Source: JALZAA01 sp035316025 (GTDB lineage Bacteria; Actinomycetota; Acidimicrobiia; IMCC26256; JACDBD01). From it: 63,291 bases of DNA. The translations under genes were made by a program, and so were the position numbers. This document shows, piece after piece, positions 43,164 through 51,205 of the stretch. The notes below the pieces were generated by a model that saw only the letters and a program-made list of their open reading frames with translations, was not told the DNA's origin and did no database searches. The stretch lies in the NCBI GenBank assembly GCA_035316025.1, contig DATFXL010000041.1, positions 1 to 63,291 on the forward strand, given 5' to 3'. Every line of letters starts with the position of its first letter. Within the stretch, counting starts at the first letter, position 1.

Positions 43164-43874
43164 ATGCCCGCGCTGACAATCTTTCCCGTCGAGGGGGTCC
43201 CCGAGGTCGAGGCCGGCGACATCCTCGCCGACCTGCTCGTCGCGGCGGCTCGGCAACAGGGCACACCGTTCGAGGACCGCGACTGTGTGGTCGTCACACA
43301 GAAGGTCGTCTCGAAGGCCGAGGGGCGAGTCGTGCCGCTGGACGCCGAAGACCTTGAGGCGCGCCGGGCGCTCATCGAGTCCGAGTCGGTGCGGGTGCTG
43401 CGGCGCCGGGAGGAGCTCTTCATCAGCGAGACGCGTCACGGCTTCGTGTGCGCGAACGCCGGCATCGACCTGTCGAACGTCGACGACGGCCACGCCGCGC
43501 TCCTGCCGATCGATCCCGACCACTCGGCGCGGCGTGTACGCGACGGCATCCGGGCCAGAGCCGAGATCGACGTCGCGGTCATCGTCTCGGACACGTTCGG
43601 GCGCGCCTGGCGCGTGGGACTGACCGACGTCGCCATCGGCGTGTCGGGCCTCGCCGCCGTGGTCGACCTGCGGGGTCAGGCCGACGCCCACGGGCGGGAG
43701 CTCCAGGTCACCGAGGTCGCGCTAGCCGACGAGATCGCCGGCGCCGCCGAGCTCGTGAAGGGCAAGGCGGCCGCCGTCCCCGCCGTGATCGTGCGGGGCC
43801 TCGACGAGGCGTGGTTCCGCGAGAGCTCGGCCCGCGAGCTCGTCCGCCCAACGGGCGAGGATCTGTTCCGCTGA
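43164..43874 (+). CDS. cofE: F420-0:gamma-glutamyl ligase CofE
   Basis: 236 residues. DCVVVTQKVVSKAEGRVVPL, ETRHGFVCANAGIDLSNV and VIVSDTFGRAWRVGLTDVAIGVSGL are the GTP- and substrate-binding motifs of CofE. It adds glutamates to F420-0. In mycobacteria the same domain is the N-terminal half of FbiB; here it is a stand-alone gene whose stop overlaps the next ATG by 1 nt (TGATG). Confidence 0.95.
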   Translation: MPALTIFPVEGVPEVEAGDILADLLVAAARQQGTPFEDRDCVVVTQKVVSKAEGRVVPLDAEDLEARRALIESESVRVLRRREELFISETRHGFVCANAGIDLSNVDDGHAALLPIDPDHSARRVRDGIRARAEIDVAVIVSDTFGRAWRVGLTDVAIGVSGLAAVVDLRGQADAHGRELQVTEVALADEIAGAAELVKGKAAAVPAVIVRGLDEAWFRESSARELVRPTGEDLFR

Positions 43875-44482
43875 TGGGCGGCGTCCCCGCGTTCATCGAG
43901 GCGCGGCGGTCGATCCGGGCGTTCCTCCCCGAGCCCGTTCCCCGCGTCGACCTCGACCGGCTCGTTGCGGCCGCGTGTCTCGCGCCGGCGCCCCACCATT
44001 CACGCCCGTGGCGCTGGGTCGTCGTCGACACCGCGGACCGCAAGACGGCGCTCGCCCGCGGCATGGGCGAGCGCTGGCGGATGGACCTGGAAGGCGACGA
44101 CGTGCCGCCGGCGCGCGTGCAGGAACTGGTCGCCGCCTCCCACCACAAGCTGACCGGGGCACCCGCCCTCCTCCTCGGCTGCCTCACGTGGGAGGGGCTC
44201 GACCGTTACCCGGACGAGGAGCGGCAGCGTGCCGAGTGGGGCATGGCCCTCCTGTCGCTCGGAGCAGCCGTCGAGAACCTCATGCTGGCGGCGGCCACCG
44301 CCGATCTCGCCTCGTGCTGGGTCGCGGCGCCGATCTTCTGTCCTGCCGAGGCGCGCGATGCCTTGTCACTCGCCCGGGACTGGCTGCCGCACGCGCTCGT
44401 CCTCGTCGGCCGACCCGACCCGGCCTACACGCCCCCGACACGCCCGCCTCCCCCGCTCGACGATCTCCGCGCCTTCGCCTGA
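43874..44482 (+). CDS. Nitroreductase-family protein, FbiB C-terminal-like (dehydro-F420 reductase candidate)
   Basis: 202 residues with the nitroreductase start RRSIRAFLPEPVPRVDLDRLVAAACLAPAPHHSRPWRWVVVD, which resembles the FMN-binding C-terminal half of mycobacterial FbiB. That domain reduces dehydro-F420-0. EWGMALLSLGAAVENLMLAAA and LPHALVLVGRPD follow the FMN fold. Its position directly behind cofE, overlapping by 1 nt, fits a split version of FbiB. A terminator hairpin lies after it. Confidence 0.88.
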   Translation: MGGVPAFIEARRSIRAFLPEPVPRVDLDRLVAAACLAPAPHHSRPWRWVVVDTADRKTALARGMGERWRMDLEGDDVPPARVQELVAASHHKLTGAPALLLGCLTWEGLDRYPDEERQRAEWGMALLSLGAAVENLMLAAATADLASCWVAAPIFCPAEARDALSLARDWLPHALVLVGRPDPAYTPPTRPPPPLDDLRAFA

Positions 44483-44505
44483 CCCGCACGCGCTCCCGAT
44501 CAGGT

Positions 44506-44534
44506 GTCGAAACCGTTCGGCGCGAGGTTTCGAC
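44506..44534. terminator. Bidirectional terminator between the F420 operon and the envelope operon
   Basis: GTCGAAACC (44506-44514) pairs perfectly with GGTTTCGAC (44526-44534), 9 bp around an 11-nt loop, centred in the gap between two convergent stop codons. It can serve both strands. Confidence 0.7.
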
Positions 44535-44540
44535 CCAGCC

Positions 44541-45497
44541 TTATCGGCGCGTGCCGACGGGAATGGCGCGGAACCAGTCCAAGGTGCGGCGCAGTCCGTC
44601 CTCGAGGTCGGTCCACGGCTGCCACCCGAGGTGGTTCATGGCGCGTGCGGGGTCGAGTGCCGAGCGCTGGATCTCGCCGGGGCGCGCCATCGCGTAGCGG
44701 GCGGGCTCGTCGAAGTCGGTGAGCCAGCCCATCGTGTCGAAGAGGTCCTGGACGCTCGTTTCCACGCCGGTGCCGATGTTCAGGACGAGGCCGTCGCCCC
44801 GGTCGCCGGCGCGGACGAAGGCGTCGACGACGTCGTCCACGTACACGAAGTCACGCGTCTGTTCGCCGTCGCCGAAGATCGTGGGGCGCGACGGCTCGAG
44901 CAGCTGCCCGGCGAAGATCGCGACGACGCCCGCCTCGCCGTGCGGGTCCTGCCGGGGGCCGTACACGTTGGCGAGAGCGAGCACCGTGTACTCGAGCCCG
45001 TGCAGCATCCGGTAGGACTGGAGGTAGTCGCCCACCGCCTTCTTCGAGACTCCGTACGGGGACGCGGGTGCCTGGCGGTGGTCCTCGCTGACCGGCACGA
45101 CGTCGGGGACGCCGTAGAGCGTGCCGCCGGAGCCGGCGAAGACGATCTTTCGCACGCCGGCCTCGACGGCGCCCTCGAACACGTTCAGCGAGCCGACGAT
45201 GTTGATCTCGGCGTCGAACGCCGGACGCGCGACCGACTCGCGGACCGACGCCTGAGCCCCCAGGTGGAAGATCGTGTCCGGCTTGCGGCGGACGACGAGG
45301 TCGCTGACATCGGGCCGGCGGATGTCGAGGCGATGGAACGAGAAGCTGTGGTTGCGGTTCGCACGCGCGTCGCTCAGGTTCGCCAGCGTGCCGGTGGAGA
45401 GATCGTCGACGGCGTCGACCTCCCAACCCTCGGCCAGCAACCGGTCCACCAGCGTGGATCCGATGAACCCCGCCCCCCCGGTGACGAGTGCTCTCAC
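44541..45497 (-). CDS. NAD-dependent sugar-nucleotide epimerase/dehydratase
   Basis: 318 residues from the GTG at 45497, which overlaps the upstream stop by 4 nt. RALVTGGAGFIGSTLVDRLL binds NAD, the extended-SDR catalytic YxxxK is YGVSKK, and VYGPRQDPHGEAGVVAIF and GDGEQTRDFVYVDDVV are GalE-like. It most likely acts on UDP- or GDP-sugars (4-epimerase). Last gene of the eight-gene envelope operon, followed by a terminator. Confidence 0.88.
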   Translation of the reverse strand: MRALVTGGAGFIGSTLVDRLLAEGWEVDAVDDLSTGTLANLSDARANRNHSFSFHRLDIRRPDVSDLVVRRKPDTIFHLGAQASVRESVARPAFDAEINIVGSLNVFEGAVEAGVRKIVFAGSGGTLYGVPDVVPVSEDHRQAPASPYGVSKKAVGDYLQSYRMLHGLEYTVLALANVYGPRQDPHGEAGVVAIFAGQLLEPSRPTIFGDGEQTRDFVYVDDVVDAFVRAGDRGDGLVLNIGTGVETSVQDLFDTMGWLTDFDEPARYAMARPGEIQRSALDPARAMNHLGWQPWTDLEDGLRRTLDWFRAIPVGTRR

Positions 45498-46597
45498 TGG
45501 GTGGTAGAGACGTGCAGCGGCACCCGGGCGCCCGAGAGCCGCGATCCTGCCGCGACGACGACTGACGGGCCGACCACCGTGCCGCCTGCGGCGACGGCCC
45601 CGTGCTCGAGCGTCGCCTCCGCGCCGATCACCGCGTCGAGGACCGACGCCGCGTTCGCGACGCACCCGTCCTCGAGCATCACCGAACCGACGACTGCGGC
45701 CTGCTCCCCCACCGCGCACCCGGGGCCGAGCACCGACCCGCTCACCCGCGCACCCGACGCGACGCGGACCCCGGGGCCGAGCAGGACCGGCGCCTCGACG
45801 TGGGCGTCGGCCGCGATCGACACGGGGCCCTGCTTCCAGACGCCGGGCGCCGCTTCGACCGCACCGGGCGCCGGTGGCGTGCCGAGGGCGCCGGCAAGCA
45901 CGTCGGCATGGGCCTCGAGGTACTTCTCCGGGGTTCCGATGTCGATCCAGTACGCGTCGCCCTTGAACGCGAACAGGTTGCCCGGGTGATCCAGCATGCG
46001 AGGAAACGTCTCGCGTTCCACCGATACCGTCAAGCGAGGCGGAATGCGCTCGAGCACGGACGGCTCGAGCACGTAGGTGCCGGCGTTGATCCAGTGGCTC
46101 GGCGCGCGCCCAGCCGGCGGCTTCTCGACGAACGCCATGACCTCGCCGTTCGCGCGCGTGGGTACCACGCCGAACGCCGACGGGTCGTCGACGCGGCAGA
46201 GGTGGATGGTCGCCTCGCCGCCGTGCGCGTCGTGGAACGCGACCATCCCGGTGAGGTCGAGCGTCGTGAGTACGTCGCCGTTGCACACGACGAAGCGCTC
46301 GTCGATTCCGGCGATCTCCGCCGCGTAGCGGATGCCGCCGGCGGTCCCGAGCGGTTCGTCCTCGACGGCGTACCGCAGCTTGAGGTCGCCGAAGCGGCCG
46401 TCGGGGAATCGCTCGACGAAGGCGTCGGGCAGGTAACCGAGCGCCAGCACGACCTCGTCGATGCCGTGGCGGTCGAGCCAAGTGAGTTGCCGCTCGAGGA
46501 ACGCCTGGTTCGCGATGGGGAGGAGCGGCTTCGGCGTCGTGAAAGTGAGCGGGCGGAGGCGAGTGCCCTCGCCGCCCACGAGGACGATCGCTCTCAC
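45494..46597 (-). CDS. Mannose-1-phosphate guanylyltransferase-like nucleotidyltransferase
   Basis: 367 residues from the GTG at 46597. VRAIVLVGGEGTRLRPLTFTTPKPLLPI is the nucleotidyltransferase signature; the C-terminal third is a left-handed beta-helix with hexapeptide repeats (VEAPVLLGPGVRVASGARVSGSVLGPG). This layout fits GDP-mannose pyrophosphorylases of the actinobacterial Rv3264c type; glucose-1-phosphate enzymes are the alternative. It joins the previous and next genes by GTGA overlaps. Confidence 0.88.
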   Translation of the reverse strand: MRAIVLVGGEGTRLRPLTFTTPKPLLPIANQAFLERQLTWLDRHGIDEVVLALGYLPDAFVERFPDGRFGDLKLRYAVEDEPLGTAGGIRYAAEIAGIDERFVVCNGDVLTTLDLTGMVAFHDAHGGEATIHLCRVDDPSAFGVVPTRANGEVMAFVEKPPAGRAPSHWINAGTYVLEPSVLERIPPRLTVSVERETFPRMLDHPGNLFAFKGDAYWIDIGTPEKYLEAHADVLAGALGTPPAPGAVEAAPGVWKQGPVSIAADAHVEAPVLLGPGVRVASGARVSGSVLGPGCAVGEQAAVVGSVMLEDGCVANAASVLDAVIGAEATLEHGAVAAGGTVVGPSVVVAAGSRLSGARVPLHVSTTQ

Positions 46598-47325
46598 GAC
46601 GAGGGTGGAGCGGACGGTGTCCCGCCGGTGAACGGTGTCTCGTCGGCCGGCGCCTGCACGGCCTGGGCGTTCGGCGGCGTCCCGAGGGACTCGAGCGTGG
46701 TGCCCGCGGGCGCGAACACGAGCGCGATTCGTTGCTGGTCCTTGGGGTGGTAGCCGGCCGGGTTGCCCGACTGCTTCTTCCCGTTGACGTACCAAGTGAG
46801 CGTGCCCTTGCCCTTCGTCCCGTCGGGCATCGTGCACTCATCGCCGTTCTTCTTTTGCACCTTCTGCCCGTCGGAGCCCGCCCAGAGGTCGATCGAGTCC
46901 GAGCTCGCCGACCAGCCGCCGTAGTCGAGGAAGCGGCCGAGCGTCGCGTTCTTGCCGCTCTCCGAGGAGTTGAAGGGGTGGATGTGGATGAGACCGTCAC
47001 CGTGGGAGTGGATGCCGACCCGGATGTTTGAGCTGTTGGCCCTGGTCTCGAACTCCGGCGCCGGGCCGAGCCACTGGCCGCACACGTTCACGTCCAGGGA
47101 GGCGTGCCAGTGGTCGCCCGCCTCCCCCGTCGCGGGGTTGCCGGCGCGGGGTGCCGCCGACGCCTCCTCCCGGCGGCCGGCGACCGTCCACACGAGCAAC
47201 GCGATGCCGACGACCGCGATCACCGCGATGCCCATGTTCCAGCCGAACGACCCCCCGCGGCGCTTAGGCTTCCGGTAGCGAGCCCGGGCCTGAGCGCGGG
47301 CGTAACGATTGCGGGACTTCGGCAT
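46594..47325 (-). CDS. Histidine-rich membrane-anchored protein of unknown function
   Basis: 243 residues. A very basic N-terminus (RNRYARAQARARYRKPKRR) precedes one membrane segment at about 31-50 (MGIAVIAVVGIALLVWTVAG). The outside domain starts with DHWHASLDVNVCGQW (His72, His74, Cys82) and IHSHGDGLIHIHPF (His106, His108, His114, His116), followed by a Cys in NGDECTMPDG and a Gly/Lys-rich beta region (TLTWYVNGKKQSGNP). Two His-x-His clusters plus Asp suggest a metal site. I know no enzyme with this pattern. It sits inside the envelope operon and overlaps the nucleotidyltransferase start. Confidence 0.82.
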   Translation of the reverse strand: MPKSRNRYARAQARARYRKPKRRGGSFGWNMGIAVIAVVGIALLVWTVAGRREEASAAPRAGNPATGEAGDHWHASLDVNVCGQWLGPAPEFETRANSSNIRVGIHSHGDGLIHIHPFNSSESGKNATLGRFLDYGGWSASSDSIDLWAGSDGQKVQKKNGDECTMPDGTKGKGTLTWYVNGKKQSGNPAGYHPKDQQRIALVFAPAGTTLESLGTPPNAQAVQAPADETPFTGGTPSAPPSS

Positions 47326-47338
47326 GACTTGCCCGAGG

Positions 47339-48241
47339 TTACCCGGTCACTTGGGGCGGCTTCGGTCGGCGCCGGAGGGTGTGATCGGCCATCGCGAGCC
47401 CGGCCCGCAAGGCCAGGAACGCGGCTGCGAACGGCAGCGCGAGGCGACGCGCCCCGTGCCAGCGCTTCGACGCGAAGCGGTACAGGGAGCGGTGATGCTC
47501 GGCGATCATGCGGTACGGGTGCTTCGCGGTCGTGGCACCTTGCACGTGCGTGACCACTGCGCCCGGTTCGTACGCGACCCGCCATCCCAGCCGGCGGAGC
47601 TGCCAGCAGAGGTCAACGTCCTCGACGTACATGAAGTACCGCTCGTCCCAGCCACCGACGGTCGACAACGCGCCGCGCCGCAGCCATACGGCGGCGCCCG
47701 AGACCCAGTCGACGTCGCGCCCGCGGCTCGGGTCGGCGTCGAGCTGGCGGTACCGGCGGGTGAAGGGGTTCGTCGGCCACGCGAGGCCGAGGAGCCCGTG
47801 GCCGACGGCGTCACGGAGCCGCGGCACCGAGCGCGCCGACGGGTAGATGGTGCCGTCCGGGTTGCGGATCATCGGGCCGACGGCTCCGAGGTCGCCTTCA
47901 GCGTCGAGGCGGCCCAGCACGGCGCCGGCGGCGCCGGGGCGCACTTCGAGATCCGGATTGCAAACGGCGACGATCGGCGTGTCCGTGGCCGCGATCCCGA
48001 GGTTGGCGGCGCGGGCGTACCCGAGGTTCCCGCCCGGGTCGAGAACGGTGACCGCCGGGAGCGCCCTCGCGACCGCCGCCGCCGAACCGTCCGACGACCC
48101 GTTGTCGACCACGACGACGTGCGGCGCGTGCCCGGCGCTGGTGTCGTCGAGCAGCGATCGGACGCATTCGCACAGCGCCCCGCCCGCCTCGTAGTTGATG
48201 ACGACGGCCGCCCACCGCGTGCCGACCTCGTTTCCGCGCAC
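47339..48241 (-). CDS. Family-2 glycosyltransferase (WbbL/rhamnosyltransferase-like)
   Basis: 300 residues from the GTG at 48241, overlapping the upstream TAG by 1 nt. VVINYEAGGALCECVRSLL, VVVDNGSSDGSAAAV, VCNPDLEV and GGWDERYFMYVEDVDLCWQLRRLGW are the GT2/WbbL-like motifs; the last holds the catalytic acid. It should transfer a sugar such as rhamnose from a nucleotide donor to a lipid-linked acceptor on the cytoplasmic face. A longer open frame to 48298 is not used because it would overlap the previous gene by 58 nt. Confidence 0.9.
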   Translation of the reverse strand: MRGNEVGTRWAAVVINYEAGGALCECVRSLLDDTSAGHAPHVVVVDNGSSDGSAAAVARALPAVTVLDPGGNLGYARAANLGIAATDTPIVAVCNPDLEVRPGAAGAVLGRLDAEGDLGAVGPMIRNPDGTIYPSARSVPRLRDAVGHGLLGLAWPTNPFTRRYRQLDADPSRGRDVDWVSGAAVWLRRGALSTVGGWDERYFMYVEDVDLCWQLRRLGWRVAYEPGAVVTHVQGATTAKHPYRMIAEHHRSLYRFASKRWHGARRLALPFAAAFLALRAGLAMADHTLRRRPKPPQVTG

Positions 48242-48966
48242 TAGTCGACGAACCGGTACTTCACGAGCGTCCACAAGGCGGTGACGCCGTCCTGCCACGT
48301 GATCTTCTTGCCCTCGTCCAGCTCGCGCCCGGCATACGAGACCGGCACCTCGTATATGCGGATCCCGCGCCGGAGGACCTTGGCCGTGAACTCGGGCTCG
48401 AAGTCGAACCGGTCGGCCGTGAGCCGCATCCCGTCGAGGACGCGACGATCGAAGAGCTTGTAGCAGGTCTCCATGTCGGACAGCGTGCTGTTGTAGAGGA
48501 CGTTCGTCACGAGCGACAGGAACCGGTTGCCCACCCAGTGCAGGAACAGCATGTTCCGACGCTCGCCCGTGAAGCGCGAGCCGTACACGACACGTGCCCG
48601 GCCTTTCAGGATCGGTGCGAGCATCCGTGGCCAGTCCTCGGGGTCGTACTCGAGGTCCGCATCCTGCACGAGCACGAGATCGCCCTTCACGCTCTCGAGC
48701 CCGGTTCGAATCGAGGCGCCCTTACCGCGGTTCTGGCCGTGCTTCAGGACGCGGACGGTGCTGTCACGCAGCTGCGTCAGGACGTCGCCCGTCCCGTCGT
48801 AGCTGCCGTCGTCGACGATCACGATCTCGCGCTCGACGGGTAAGTCGACAGACCGCATGCGACGCACGATCTCCGCGACCGTGCTGCGCTCGTTGAAGAC
48901 GGGGACGATGACCGACAGCGTGCTGAACCGCGCCGCCGTCTCGTCGCTAGGACCGTCCTCGCTCAC
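48241..48966 (-). CDS. Family-2 glycosyltransferase, DPM1-like
   Basis: 241 residues from a GTG with GGGAGG nearby. LSVIVPVFNERSTVAEIVRRM, IVDDGSYDGTGDVL, LVQDADLEYDPEDWPRML and GKKITWQDGVTALWTLVKYR are the dolichyl-phosphate-mannose synthase pattern. The short form lacks C-terminal membrane segments. It likely loads a sugar onto polyprenyl phosphate. The GTG overlaps the end of the previous gene by 20 nt. Confidence 0.9.
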   Translation of the reverse strand: MSEDGPSDETAARFSTLSVIVPVFNERSTVAEIVRRMRSVDLPVEREIVIVDDGSYDGTGDVLTQLRDSTVRVLKHGQNRGKGASIRTGLESVKGDLVLVQDADLEYDPEDWPRMLAPILKGRARVVYGSRFTGERRNMLFLHWVGNRFLSLVTNVLYNSTLSDMETCYKLFDRRVLDGMRLTADRFDFEPEFTAKVLRRGIRIYEVPVSYAGRELDEGKKITWQDGVTALWTLVKYRFVD

Positions 48967-49894
48967 GCTCCCTCCCGAACCATTCGTAGGTGCGGGCGAG
49001 ACCTTCGCGGAGGTCGACCTCCGGACGCCAGCCGAGCACGTCGTTCGCGAGCGTGATGTCGGGACGACGGCGCACCGGATCGTCGAGCGGGAGCGGCTCG
49101 AACACGATCTCCGAGGCCGAGCCGGTGACGTCGAGCACTGCCTGCGCCAGCTCGAGCACCGAGAACTCGTCCGGGTTCCCGATGTTCATCGGACCGATCC
49201 AGTCGGAGTCGAGCAACGCGAGGATGCCCCGCACCTCGTCGTCGACGTAGCAGTACGACCGGGTCTGGGTGCCGTCGCCGTACACGGTGAGGGGCTTGCC
49301 GTCCATCGCCTGGACGAGGAAGTTGGAGACGACCCGCCCGTCGCCGTGGCGCAGGCACGGCCCGTATGTGTTGAAGATGCGCACGACCTTCACGTCGAGG
49401 TCGTGCGTGCGCTGGTACGCCATCGCCATCGCCTCGGCGAACCGCTTCGCTTCGTCGTACACGCCGCGCGGGCCGATCGGGTTCACGTGGCCCCAATAGT
49501 CCTCGCCCTGCGGGTGCACCTGCGGATCGCCGTAGACCTCGCTCGTCGACGCGAGCAGGTACCGAGCGGCGGCGGACTTGGCGAGGCCGAGGGTGTTGTG
49601 CGTACCGAGCGACCCGACCTTCAGGGTCTTGATCGGGTGCTCGAGGTAGTCGCGCGGGCTCGCCGGGCTGGCGAAGTGCAGCACCGCATCCACGCGGCCG
49701 TCCACGGCGACGAACTCGCTCACATCCTGCTCTTTCAGCTCGAACGCCGGCGATTCGAGCAGGTCCTCCACGTTCTCGATCCGACCCGTGAGGAGATTGT
49801 CGACGGCGAGGACGCCCCAGCCTTGGTCGACGAGCGCCCGGCAGAGGTGAGAACCGAGGAACCCGGCGCCACCGGTGACGACGGCGCGCGGCAT
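48947..49894 (-). CDS. UDP-glucuronate decarboxylase-like NAD-dependent epimerase
   Basis: 315 residues from the ATG at 49894 (TGATG overlap with the dehydrogenase gene). RAVVTGGAGFLGSHLCRALV binds NAD; FASPASPRDYLEHPIKTLKVGSLGTHNTLGLAKS, STSEVYGDPQVHPQGEDYWGHVNPIGPRGVYDEAKR and DDPVRRRPDI match UDP-xylose synthases. It should turn UDP-glucuronate into UDP-xylose. It directly follows the enzyme that makes its presumed substrate. Confidence 0.9.
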   Translation of the reverse strand: MPRAVVTGGAGFLGSHLCRALVDQGWGVLAVDNLLTGRIENVEDLLESPAFELKEQDVSEFVAVDGRVDAVLHFASPASPRDYLEHPIKTLKVGSLGTHNTLGLAKSAAARYLLASTSEVYGDPQVHPQGEDYWGHVNPIGPRGVYDEAKRFAEAMAMAYQRTHDLDVKVVRIFNTYGPCLRHGDGRVVSNFLVQAMDGKPLTVYGDGTQTRSYCYVDDEVRGILALLDSDWIGPMNIGNPDEFSVLELAQAVLDVTGSASEIVFEPLPLDDPVRRRPDITLANDVLGWRPEVDLREGLARTYEWFGRERERGRS

Positions 49895-51189
49895 CAGCGC
49901 CCGAGACCCTCGTACGTGAACCCACGCTTGCGCATGGCGGCTGGGTCGAGGAGGTTGCGGGCGTCCACGATCCGGCGCGACGCCATTGACTCGCCGACGC
50001 GGTCGAAGTCGAGCCAGCGGAACTCGTCCCACTCCGTGAGCACGACCACCACGTCGGCGCCGGCGCACGCGTCGTAGGCATCGGCAGCCACGTCGAGCCC
50101 CGCCAGCCAGTCCCGCGCCCGCTCCCCCGCGACCGGGTCATAGCCCCGAACCTCGGCGCCGTCGGCGACGAGGTCTGACGCCACCCCGAGGGCGGGCGAG
50201 TCCCGCAGGTCGTCCGTGTTGGCCTTGAAGGTGAGGCCCCATAGCGCGATACGCGCCCCGGCGACACCGGTGGGCAACGTGTCGCGGATCTTGGCGACGA
50301 TCCGTCCGTGCTGAAGTGCGTTGACCTCGGCCACGGCGGCGAGGAGGCGGAAGTCGTATCCGGACGCGCCGGACGTGTGGAGCAATGCAGCGACGTCCTT
50401 CGGCAGGCAGGACCCGCCGAACCCGGGACCCGGATGCAGGAACTCGAACCCGATGCGCGGGTCGTAGCCCATGCCCAGCGCGACTTCGCGCACGTCGGCG
50501 CTCACCGCCTCGCACAGGTTGGCGACCTCGTTGATGAACGAGACCTTCGTAGCCAGGAACGCGTTCGATGCGTACTTGATCAGCTCGGCCGAGGCCGCGT
50601 CGGTCACAAGGATCGGTGCGCGCAGGCTCCGGTAGAGCTCCGACACCCGCACGGCCACGCCGGTGTCCTGGCACCCGATGACGACACGGTCCGGCTCGAG
50701 GAAGTCGCGCACCGCGGTTCCTTCGCGCAGGAACTCGGGGTTCGACGCCACGCCGATCGAACCGGCGGGCACACCCGCTTCGCCCAGCAACCGCTCCACG
50801 AATGCGGCGGTGCCCACCGGCACCGTCGACTTGTTGATGACAACGGAGCCCGGACGGAGCACGGGGGCGATCTCGCGGACGGCGCCGTCGAGCGCGGAGA
50901 GGTCCGCGGCCCCGTCGGGCCCGAGCGGGGTCTGAACGCACAGGAACACGAACTCGGCGTTGCGCACCGCGTTTGCCGCGCCGACGGCGAAGGAGAGCCG
51001 GCGGGCGGCGAGCCCCTCGGCGACGAGCGCCGGCAGCCCTTCCTCCAGCACGGGCACCTCGCCCTTGCTCAGGCGGGAGACCTTCTCCCGGTCCAGCTCC
51101 CCGCACACGACGTCGTGGCCGAGCCGGGCGAAGCACGCCGCCGTTGTCAGTCCGACGTAGCCGCCGCCGACGACGGCGATCGCACTCAC
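49894..51189 (-). CDS. ugd: UDP-glucose 6-dehydrogenase
   Basis: 431 residues from the GTG at 51189. AIAVVGGGYVGLTTAACFARLGHDVV binds NAD; VPVGTAAFVERLL, NPEFLREGTAV and the catalytic-Cys segment GPGFGGSCLPKDVAAL are diagnostic. It oxidises UDP-glucose to UDP-glucuronate. It lies 16 bp downstream of the LCP gene, and its stop overlaps the start of the decarboxylase-like gene by 1 nt. Confidence 0.95.
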   Translation of the reverse strand: MSAIAVVGGGYVGLTTAACFARLGHDVVCGELDREKVSRLSKGEVPVLEEGLPALVAEGLAARRLSFAVGAANAVRNAEFVFLCVQTPLGPDGAADLSALDGAVREIAPVLRPGSVVINKSTVPVGTAAFVERLLGEAGVPAGSIGVASNPEFLREGTAVRDFLEPDRVVIGCQDTGVAVRVSELYRSLRAPILVTDAASAELIKYASNAFLATKVSFINEVANLCEAVSADVREVALGMGYDPRIGFEFLHPGPGFGGSCLPKDVAALLHTSGASGYDFRLLAAVAEVNALQHGRIVAKIRDTLPTGVAGARIALWGLTFKANTDDLRDSPALGVASDLVADGAEVRGYDPVAGERARDWLAGLDVAADAYDACAGADVVVVLTEWDEFRWLDFDRVGESMASRRIVDARNLLDPAAMRKRGFTYEGLGR

Positions 51190-51205
51190 CGACCCACCAA
51201 CTGGG

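Noticed and set aside
44541..47000. An 819-codon minus-strand frame covering epimerase, nucleotidyltransferase and His-rich genes
   Set aside because: Only the last 318 codons match a protein family; the rest is an out-of-frame reading of two other well-supported genes.
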